Assembly: GCA_036675565.1 (NCBI GenBank)
Contig: JAKFER010000316.1
Span: 1-58,674, forward strand
Reading direction: 5' to 3'
DNA length: 58,674 nucleotides
DNA from: JACCYQ01 sp036675565
GTDB taxonomy: Bacteria > Bacteroidota > Bacteroidia > Chitinophagales > Chitinophagaceae
Position 1 is the stretch's first letter. Each line of letters starts with the position of its first letter. Positions 53,257-58,674 of the stretch are shown here, piece by piece. The position numbers and the translations under genes are program-made. A model generated the notes under the pieces. The model was not told where the DNA came from and searched no databases. It saw only the letters and a list, made by a program, of their open reading frames with translations.

Positions 53257-54336
53257 TTACCACTTTTCAATTTTCCCACCTTCCAACCCCACAACCTTTT
53301 TCAATGCAGTAAGAAAAGCCTCATTTTCAGCCCTTGTTCCAATAGTAATTCTAAGACAATCCTCGCAAAGAAGAACTTTGGAGCGGTTTCTTACGATCAC
53401 TTTTTCTTCAATCAGGTCATCGTAAACTTGTACAGCATTCGGGATTTTAACGAGTAGGAAGTTCGCATGAGAAGGATGAATTTTCTGGACGAAAGGAAGT
53501 TTTTCCAATTCAGCCTGAAGGAATTCACGCTCTTCGAGAATCTCCCGAATCATGGTTTGAACCTTTTCCCTGTTCTTGATTGCTGCCAAAACAGTCTCCT
53601 GAGTAAGTCCGGAGATGTTATAGGGTGGTTTGATTTTATTGAGAATCCGAATGATCTCTTCTGAGGCGAAAGCCATTCCAAGCCGCAAAGAAGCCAATCC
53701 CCATGCTTTGGAGAATGTTTGCATGACCAGCAGATTTGGAAATTCTTTCAGACGTGTGGTAAAGCTGGGTTCATCGCTGAAGTCAATATAAGCTTCGTCT
53801 ACCACCACCAATCCTTTGAAATTGCGGAGCAAAAAGAGGATATCTTCCCGCTTTACCTTGTTTGCTGAAGGGTTGTTGGGAGAGCAGATGAATAGGATTT
53901 TTGAGTTTTCGTCAGTCTTCGCCAGAATCTTCTCCGGTTGCAATTGGAAGTCCTCAGTCAAGGGGACTTTTCGGATTTCCACGTCATTGATGGAAGCACT
54001 CACTTCGTACATTCCGTAAGTCGGCGGAAGCAAAATCACGTTGTCTTTTCCGGGATTGCAAAAGGCGCGATACAGCAAATCGATCGCTTCATCCGAACCG
54101 TTGCCCAGAAAAATCTGAGTTGGCCGAACTTGCTTGATCTGCGAAATTTCAGCTTTCAAAGCAGATTGATAGGGGTCCGGATATCGGTTGAAATCCTGAT
54201 CGGTAATTGATCCAAATGGGTTTTCATTCGCATCCAGGAACACTCCTTCGGTGCCGGTGTACTCGTCGCGAGCAGAAGTGTAGGGCTGCAATTTGGCAAT
54301 ATGAGGCCTAAGTAATGAATTCAGGTCAAAGCTCAT
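53257..54336 (-). CDS. hisC: Histidinol-phosphate aminotransferase
   Basis: PLP-dependent step 7 of histidine synthesis, giving L-histidinol phosphate. 359 residues. DANENPFGS near residue 36, LGNGSDEAIDLLYRAF at 77-92, SPNNPS, VVVDEAYIDF and the PLP lysine Lys210 in QTFSKAWGLASLRLG are all present. Its ATG overlaps the hisD stop in an ATGA arrangement, so the two are translationally coupled. Confidence 0.97.
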   Translation of the reverse strand: MSFDLNSLLRPHIAKLQPYTSARDEYTGTEGVFLDANENPFGSITDQDFNRYPDPYQSALKAEISQIKQVRPTQIFLGNGSDEAIDLLYRAFCNPGKDNVILLPPTYGMYEVSASINDVEIRKVPLTEDFQLQPEKILAKTDENSKILFICSPNNPSANKVKREDILFLLRNFKGLVVVDEAYIDFSDEPSFTTRLKEFPNLLVMQTFSKAWGLASLRLGMAFASEEIIRILNKIKPPYNISGLTQETVLAAIKNREKVQTMIREILEEREFLQAELEKLPFVQKIHPSHANFLLVKIPNAVQVYDDLIEEKVIVRNRSKVLLCEDCLRITIGTRAENEAFLTALKKVVGLEGGKIEKW

Positions 54337-55628
54337 TTCTTATTGCTTTTCAAGTATTTAAGACGAATCGTTACCGCGTTTTTGTGAGCGTCCAACAACT
54401 CATTTGCCGCCATGATTTCTACCGTTGGCCCAATGTTTTTCAATCCTTCCGGACTGATTTTCTGATAGGTCATTTTCTTGAGAAAACTATCCAAAGAAAC
54501 GCCGCTGTAGTTTTTGGCGTAGCCGTATGTTGGCAGGGTGTGATTGGTACCGGAAGCGTAATCGCCAGCTGATTCGGGAGTGAAGTTTCCGATGAAAATC
54601 GAGCCCGCGTTATAGATCGCATCGACCACTTTGTCTTCATTTTCCACAGCGATGATGAGGTGCTCAGGAGCATATTGATTGATCAAAGCCAAGGCTTGTT
54701 TTTGATCCTTCATCACTACGATCCGGGAATTTTCGAGCACTTTTTTGGCGATGTCCTTGCGAGGCAATTCTTCCACCTGCTCGTTGATTTCCTTCAATAC
54801 TTTTTTGGCAAACTTTTCCGAAGGAGTCACCAGCACAACCTGACTGTCTACTCCATGCTCTGCCTGCGAAAGTAAATCAGAGGCTACGAAAGCCGGGATC
54901 GCCGTCTCATCCGCATACACCAAAACCTCGGAGGGTCCGGCAGGCATGTCGATCGCCACGCCGTATTTAGTCGCCAATTGCTTTGCAGCAGTTACGTATT
55001 GATTTCCGGGTCCAAAGATTTTATCCACCTGCGGAATACTTTCAGTTCCGAAAGTGAGGGCACCAATTGCCTGAGCTCCGCCGACTTTCAGGATCTTGCG
55101 AATTCCAATCAAATCCGCTGTGTACAAAATTGCAGGATGGATTTTTCCTTCTCGGTTGGGAGGAGTGCAAAGCACGATTTCTGTGCAACCCGCGATTTTC
55201 GCAGGAACACCCAGCATCAAAACGGTGCTGAAAAGGGGAGCAGTTCCACCTGGTATATAGAGACCAACTTTCTGAATTGGGACGCTTTTTCTACGGCAAA
55301 CGACTCCCGGCATTACTTCCTCAATCAGTTCGGGAGTGGCCTGTGCTGCATGGAATCGCTCAATATTAGCTTTGGCAACCTGAATAGCAGTTTTCAATTC
55401 CTGCGAAACAGCTTCCTTGGCAGCATTTATTTCTTTATCAGTTACGAAAAGGCTGTCCAAGTGCACATGATCGTATTCGAGTGCAAATTTCAGCAAAGCT
55501 TTGTCCCCGCTTCTTTGAACTTTGCGCAGGATTGGCTTTACTATTTTATTGATCTCCTTTGTTTTTTGAACCGGCCGGGCCAGTTCTTTTTGCCAAATGT
55601 CCGCTTCGGGATTGAGTAGGAATTTCAT
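54333..55628 (-). CDS. hisD: Histidinol dehydrogenase
   Basis: Zinc-dependent oxidation of histidinol to histidine, the last pathway step. 431 residues. Landmarks: the substrate/NAD segment VGLYIPGGTAPLFSTVLM, KVGGAQAIGALTFGT, FGPGNQYVTAAKQLA, MPAGPSEVLVYAD and the zinc/catalytic SQAEHGVDSQVVLV and YAPEHLII. Starts 33 bp after hisG and overlaps hisC by 4 bp. Confidence 0.97.
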   Translation of the reverse strand: MKFLLNPEADIWQKELARPVQKTKEINKIVKPILRKVQRSGDKALLKFALEYDHVHLDSLFVTDKEINAAKEAVSQELKTAIQVAKANIERFHAAQATPELIEEVMPGVVCRRKSVPIQKVGLYIPGGTAPLFSTVLMLGVPAKIAGCTEIVLCTPPNREGKIHPAILYTADLIGIRKILKVGGAQAIGALTFGTESIPQVDKIFGPGNQYVTAAKQLATKYGVAIDMPAGPSEVLVYADETAIPAFVASDLLSQAEHGVDSQVVLVTPSEKFAKKVLKEINEQVEELPRKDIAKKVLENSRIVVMKDQKQALALINQYAPEHLIIAVENEDKVVDAIYNAGSIFIGNFTPESAGDYASGTNHTLPTYGYAKNYSGVSLDSFLKKMTYQKISPEGLKNIGPTVEIMAANELLDAHKNAVTIRLKYLKSNKK

Positions 55629-55661
55629 TTGTGCTTTTGTTAAAAAGGTGCGTAAGATTGA

Positions 55662-56522
55662 TTAAATGACCATTTTCTCAATAGGAACAACCAGAATGCC
55701 TTCGGCTCCGGCAGCTCTGAGTTCCTCGATATTCTCCCAAAACTGATCCTCGCTCAATACTGAGTGAACAGACGACCAACCCGGCTGTGCAAGAGGCAAA
55801 ATTGTAGGGCTTCGCATTCCGGGAATCAAGCTGATGATTTTTTCGAGCGATTCGTTTGGTGCGTTGAGGAGAACGTACTTATTGCTTTTTCCTTTTTGAA
55901 CTGCGTTCATGCGGAAAAGGAGTTTGTCAACGATGATTTTTTTCCAATCAGCCAGGTGACTATTGGCGATCAGGACCGCTTCGGATTTGAAGATTTCTTC
56001 CACTTCCTTCAGACCATTCATCATCAGAGTGGAGCCGGAGCTTACGATGTCGCATATTCCTTCTGCCAGCCCGATGCTTGGAGCAATTTCTACCGAACCG
56101 CTGATTTCATGAATTGAAGCTTCGATTTTCTTGAGATTCAAATAATCGCCCAGGATTTTAGGGTAGGAGGTGGCGATGTTTTTTCCCTGGAAATATTCGA
56201 TTCCCGGATATTCTTCACCTTTCGGAATGGCAAGAGAAAGCCTGCATTTGGAGAATCCAAGTTTCTTCAGGGTGAGAACTTCCTTGTCTTTTTCGACCAG
56301 TTCATTTTCACCGACAATGCCCAAGTCGGCAACGCCATCAGAGACATAACCGGGAATATCGTCGTCCCGAAGAAAAAGAAATTCAATCGGGAAATTGGTG
56401 GAAGTGGACTTGAGTTTTCCCGTTCCATTGTAAAATTTGATTCCGCACTCTTTGATTAAGCTGAGTGAATCCTCGGAAAGTCTGCCGCTTTTTTGCACGG
56501 CAATACGGATTATTTGTTCCAT
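55662..56522 (-). CDS. hisG: ATP phosphoribosyltransferase (long form)
   Basis: First and committed step of histidine synthesis, joining ATP and PRPP. 286 residues, the long form that carries a C-terminal regulatory ACT-like domain for histidine feedback and needs no HisZ. Visible: IRIAVQKSGRLSEDSLSLI, DGVADLGIVGENEL, and the PRPP loop DIVSSGSTLMMNGL. First structural gene of the operon, behind the leader peptide. Confidence 0.96.
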   Translation of the reverse strand: MEQIIRIAVQKSGRLSEDSLSLIKECGIKFYNGTGKLKSTSTNFPIEFLFLRDDDIPGYVSDGVADLGIVGENELVEKDKEVLTLKKLGFSKCRLSLAIPKGEEYPGIEYFQGKNIATSYPKILGDYLNLKKIEASIHEISGSVEIAPSIGLAEGICDIVSSGSTLMMNGLKEVEEIFKSEAVLIANSHLADWKKIIVDKLLFRMNAVQKGKSNKYVLLNAPNESLEKIISLIPGMRSPTILPLAQPGWSSVHSVLSEDQFWENIEELRAAGAEGILVVPIEKMVI

Positions 56523-56623
56523 GATGGCAAGTTACGCTAAGAAGTAAAAGGCTTGTAATAAATTTTGGTGAACGGCCGAATCCCTGTCATCAGCATCACC
56601 GGGTGGGTGTATAAATGTCTTCC
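56523..56623 (-). promoter_or_regulatory. his attenuator region between leader peptide and hisG
   Basis: About 100 nt separate the leader stop codon from the hisG ATG. In minus-strand reading GTGATGCTGATGA can pair with the CAT-rich His codon region of the leader, and alternatively GGTGA pairs with TCACC before AAAATTTATT. These would be competing structures; the terminator candidate is weak, so the exact fold is inference. Confidence 0.5.
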
Positions 56624-56707
56624 TCAGAAGGAATGATGGAAATGATGCAGCATGTGGCCATGCGGAGCATTTGCTAAAAATTCAATATTTCTATTGGTGT
56701 TTTCCAT
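56624..56707 (-). CDS. Histidine operon leader peptide
   Basis: A 27-codon ORF, too short for usual gene calling. Its end reads PHGHMLHHFHHSF: six His codons within nine residues (CAT or CAC), just before the stop. It begins almost at the predicted transcription start of the his promoter and ends 101 bp before hisG. A His-rich short ORF between promoter and first his gene is the classical design of ribosome-mediated attenuation: when charged His-tRNA is scarce the ribosome stalls in this run. Confidence 0.85.
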   Translation of the reverse strand: MENTNRNIEFLANAPHGHMLHHFHHSF

Positions 56708-56716
56708 TATCGATGG

Positions 56717-56747
56717 CAAAGATAGGGATGGATTGAAAATATGCAAA
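56717..56747 (-). promoter_or_regulatory. Promoter of the his operon
   Basis: In minus-strand reading TTTG, 19 bp, TATCTTTG: a perfect match to the Bacteroidota consensus TTTG-N19-TAnnTTTG. The expected start point lies close to the leader ATG at 56707. Confidence 0.85.
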
Positions 56748-56788
56748 CCCGGGAAAGCGTTTTTTAAGGGAAAAAAGGAAATGAATAA

Positions 56789-56917
56789 CGTTTTAGGGCT
56801 TTGCGTTCGGGCGGGTTTAGGAGCACAAAACTGTCAACCAGCACTGAACAAGAATAGAAGCACAAAGCTACAAGTTTGCACGTCACCCCGCCTGACTCAA
56901 AACCCGTGTTATAGGGC
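56789..56917 (-). other. attC-like recombination site of the cassette
   Basis: 129 nt in minus-strand reading. Outer core GCCCTATAAC at the 5' side; inner arms TTTTGAGTCAGGCGGG and, from the 3' side, the complement of CTTTGCGTTCGGGCGGG pair imperfectly with unpaired bases; the centre holds a second weaker stem (GCAAACTTGTAGC with its partial complement). The 3' end is CCTAAAACG^TT. Size and organisation lie within the usual attC range. Confidence 0.6.
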
Positions 56918-56924
56918 GTTTTTC

Positions 56925-57794
56925 TTAGAATACCTTCCACCATTTCTCTTTTTTCGTCAGCTGTTTGATAGTTAAAGTTTTTGTCGGTTTTGGTTTTGTT
57001 AATTCAGATTCAAATTGTCTTTCTGCTGCATTATTCATACTCCAACCTGCTGTATAGGAAGGCTTGAATAAATAGCCTTTTCCTACATAATTCTTTGTGT
57101 CATACTCTAAATCCACCGAAATTTTTCCAATATTTTCGTAAATGTCTGAATAGTCTTTATAAAATAAGTCAGGCATATACCAAGTTACATCTACTTTGTC
57201 TTGCCACTGTCCGAAATTACAAATTAGAACTTCTGCATTTTCAAAGTCTTTAAGTGTCGGTTTGTTGCTTTGATTTAGTCGAGTTGTTGCCAATAAATTG
57301 TATGCAGTCTCTGGATTATTGTCTGTCGCTAAAACAACTGCACCCCCATAATTTCCATTTGTCAATTTAAAAACCAAGCAGACGCCAGTAGCGAAAATTG
57401 GCGTTTTTAATTTTGCTCTTTTTCTTGGTTTAGCCTTTGGTCTGTCTGACTTTATTTTTTCATGGAACTTGTCAAGTGCAATTTTTCGCTTTTTAATATC
57501 TTGTTCACTTGCTCCAAGGTCGAGCCAAATTTTCAATTCAGCACCTGATGTAATTATGTCTTCAACTGTCGATAATACTTCTGGGTCAAGCGATTTTGTC
57601 TCCCATTGGGCTAAGGCAAGAGCAAACCACAAACTGTTTTTTTCTTCTTCTATTTCAAGAATTTCCCAATTGTCGTCTAAGATTTTTTTGGAAATGATGT
57701 CGGGTTGTCCGCCTTTATTATATAGGTCGAAAAATTCGCTGTAAATGTCAGCAAATGCGTCACTGTCTTTTATGGCTGTTCCCCAAGTTCCCAT
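56925..57794 (-). CDS. Cassette-borne protein with DUF4259-like N-terminus, unknown function
   Basis: A 289-residue cytoplasmic protein. The N-terminus MGTWGTAIKDSDAFADIY resembles the MGxWG opening of DUF4259 proteins. Residues 118-130 are strongly basic (RPKAKPRKRAKLK). The second half (about 135-240) alternates strands, with GVCLVFKLTNGNYGGAVVL recalling small beta-barrel domains of some immunity proteins, a weak comparison. It starts 31 bp after the cassette boundary, without a recognisable promoter, and stops 8 bp before the attC-like site. Codon choice is more A/T-rich than in the his genes. Transfer is likely; function unknown. Confidence 0.6.
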   Translation of the reverse strand: MGTWGTAIKDSDAFADIYSEFFDLYNKGGQPDIISKKILDDNWEILEIEEEKNSLWFALALAQWETKSLDPEVLSTVEDIITSGAELKIWLDLGASEQDIKKRKIALDKFHEKIKSDRPKAKPRKRAKLKTPIFATGVCLVFKLTNGNYGGAVVLATDNNPETAYNLLATTRLNQSNKPTLKDFENAEVLICNFGQWQDKVDVTWYMPDLFYKDYSDIYENIGKISVDLEYDTKNYVGKGYLFKPSYTAGWSMNNAAERQFESELTKPKPTKTLTIKQLTKKEKWWKVF

Positions 57795-57836
57795 TTCTGT
57801 GTCGTCTTTTTAAAATGCCCTATAACGTTTGTGCTT

Positions 57837-57890
57837 GCACAACTCTTGCGCAATGCATCCAAATTGGCATGCCTTACGCAGTGGTTGCGG
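57837..57890. other. attC-like hairpin flanking the cassette start
   Basis: Arms CACAACTCTTGCGCAATGCATCC and the partial complement GGCATGCCTTACGCAGTGGTTGCG (first arm quoted in parts: CACAACTCTTGCGC, AATGCATCC) close over AAATT with several unpaired bases. It directly precedes the cassette and could be the site of a lost upstream cassette or the insertion target. Confidence 0.45.
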
Positions 57891-57967
57891 GTATATTTGA
57901 ATTATCTTCCTTCGAATTTCCTGAAATTAATTATTTAGCTGAGATCTTCAATTTTTCAAAGAAGAAA

Positions 57968-58156
57968 TCATTTCTTCCTTAGTCCAACTAAATCAAACTC
58001 TGAAATTGCCCGGTAACCGATATCCGACGGGTGAACCAAATCTTCGCTGAAAAAGCCGGGCAGTAAATTCAGGATCAATTCATCAAATACGATTTTCGAG
58101 TTTTCCCGGGCTAGTTGCTTCATTTCCTCTCGCAGAAACTCACTCTGTTTTGGATT
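57968..58156 (-). pseudogene. C-terminal fragment of an SGNH/GDSL hydrolase
   Basis: About 62 codons remain, ending FFSEDLVHPSDIGYRAISEFDLVG; the DLVHPSDIGY block is the catalytic Asp-His motif of SGNH hydrolases. Upstream the frame hits a stop inside the first palindrome of the repeat array, and the rest of the gene (nucleophile and middle blocks) is absent from the window. The gene seems to have been interrupted or truncated by the array. It is a different SGNH gene from the one at the 37.7-kb junction. Confidence 0.7.
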
Positions 58157-58674
58157 TTAAATCCATTTTATCTGGCTTCGAAATTGCAAATTTCGAAGAG
58201 CACCGCTGTTCGGGATTACAAATCCCGAACTACAGATGTATCAGGAATTGCATTCCATAGGTTATAATTCTTCCAGTTCAAGATAGCTTTTACTCATACC
58301 ATAAAACTCTCCATAACTGCTGTAATAGGATTTTAAATCCTTTTTTTCTGACTTCGAAATTGCAAATTTCGAAGAGCATCGCTGTTCGGGATTTGTAATC
58401 CCAAACTACAGATGTATCAGGAATTGCATTCCATAGGTTATAATTCTTCCAGTTCAAGATAGCTTTTTTCTTAAACCATAAAACTCTCTGCAACTGCTGT
58501 AATAGGATTTTAAATCCTTTTTATCTGGCTTCGAAATTGCAAATTTCGAAGAGCACCGCTGTTTGTGATTTGCAATCCCGAACTACAGATGTATCAGGAA
58601 TTGCATTCCATAGGTTATACTTCTTCCAGTTCAAGATAGCTTTTTCTTAAACCATAAAACTCTCTGCAACTGCT
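58152..58674. repeat. Tandem array of 176-177 bp palindrome-rich repeats
   Basis: Three units start with GGATTTTAAATCC at 58152, 58328 and 58505; the third runs off the window. Every unit holds four small palindromes with 3-nt loops: GGATT-TTA-AATCC, CTTCGAAATT-GCA-AATTTCGAAG, GGGATT-ACA-AATCCC (variants in the later units) and GGAAT-TGC-ATTCC. All share an RATT-NNN-AATY centre. The units are about 95% alike by eye. An ORF at 58290-58493 on the minus strand is only a translation of this repeat. Confidence 0.88.

Larger units (their letters stand above)
56789..57825 (-). mobile_element. Putative integron gene cassette (orphan, no integrase in window)
   Basis: In minus-strand orientation the unit begins at G^TTATAGGGC (57826/57825), holds one ORF, and ends in a folded site whose 5' core GCCCTATAAC (56917-56908) is exactly complementary to the start sequence and whose last bases are CCTAAAACG^TT (56789/56788). 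On circularisation the terminal G joins TTATAGGGC and restores a core site complementary to GCCCTATAAC, as in attC sites. One promoterless gene with its stop 8 bp before the recombination site is the normal cassette layout. Confidence 0.65.

Noticed and set aside
54978..55619. Plus-strand ORF of 213 codons opposite hisD
   Set aside because: Antisense shadow of hisD, which has all family motifs in the other strand.
56652..56975. Plus-strand ORF of 107 codons upstream of hisG
   Set aside because: It lies antisense to the his leader peptide and promoter and runs through the attC-like site; no homology signs.
58290..58493. Minus-strand ORF of 67 codons in the repeat array
   Set aside because: It is a translation of one tandem unit, palindromes included, and recurs with changes in the other units.
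58152..58674. CRISPR array
   Set aside because: Units are 176-177 bp and nearly identical throughout; there are no short repeats with unique spacers and no cas genes.

Overview
The window is Bacteroidota DNA. Evidence: TAnnTTTG-type -7 promoter boxes, TTG starts, and families typical of the phylum (DUF1599, DUF4412, BT_3928/DoxX, head-GIN DUF2807, GDYXXLXY/DUF2157, bifunctional HisB). It does not read as one continuous chromosome. At about 37,720 two unrelated genes on opposite strands are both cut off at their 5' ends at the same point. From remembered protein resemblance only, the left part (1-37,720) looks like a Chitinophagaceae relative and the right part (37,720-58,674) like a Cyclobacteriaceae/Algoriphagus relative. 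The simplest reading is a chimeric metagenomic contig; a natural rearrangement is the alternative.

Left part. 1-8.2 kb: MmcQ/YjbR protein, a DUF2157/GDYXXLXY membrane pair, a GNAT acetyltransferase, galactokinase, DinB and VOC proteins, and an exported GMC dehydrogenase with its small subunit. 8.5-17.8 kb: UbiD-type decarboxylase, TraB/GumN protein, Ndk, a DHH phosphoesterase, an FKBP lipoprotein, FolP, DUF1599, a DoxX-like protein and a CBS protein. 17.8-24.6 kb: DUF721, RecF, PdhA, a TPR protein, RibH, a CCG-domain Fe-S protein, an EVE protein, a DUF4349 lipoprotein and a sirtuin. 24.6-37.7 kb: head-GIN lipoprotein, saccharopine-dehydrogenase-like enzyme, GYF_2 protein, GyrA, TPR protein, SerA-type dehydrogenase, serine hydrolase, NnrDE and a truncated SGNH esterase. 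These are mostly housekeeping genes in short transcription units separated by clear intrinsic terminators.

Right part. A truncated PDC/Cache sensor protein lies directly before a hybrid histidine kinase. Then come a 2-oxoacid dehydrogenase E2, CinA, an SDR and dihydrofolate reductase, a DUF4412 protein, Fmt, a NamZ-like protein, a LolC/E-type permease, a dolichol-phosphate-mannose-synthase-like glycosyltransferase, an ATP-grasp protein, and the histidine genes hisG-hisD-hisC-hisB on the minus strand. The his operon starts with a consensus promoter and a 27-codon leader peptide carrying seven His codons (six of the last ten before the terminal SF are His or adjacent to them), a translational attenuator not previously marked here.

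The far right is accessory. About 1,037 bp (56,789-57,825) has the architecture of an integron gene cassette: one promoterless ORF (DUF4259-like N-terminus), a 129-nt attC-like folded site just after its stop codon, and a left boundary that recreates the complementary core site on circularisation. No integrase is in the window. Beyond it are the C-terminal remnant of an SGNH hydrolase and a 176-177 bp tandem repeat array made of short palindromes with 3-nt loops, which runs off the end. A separate 160-bp GC-rich element with a perfect 22-bp hairpin lies between the DUF4412 gene and fmt. No rRNA, tRNA, CRISPR array or recognisable transposase gene was found.
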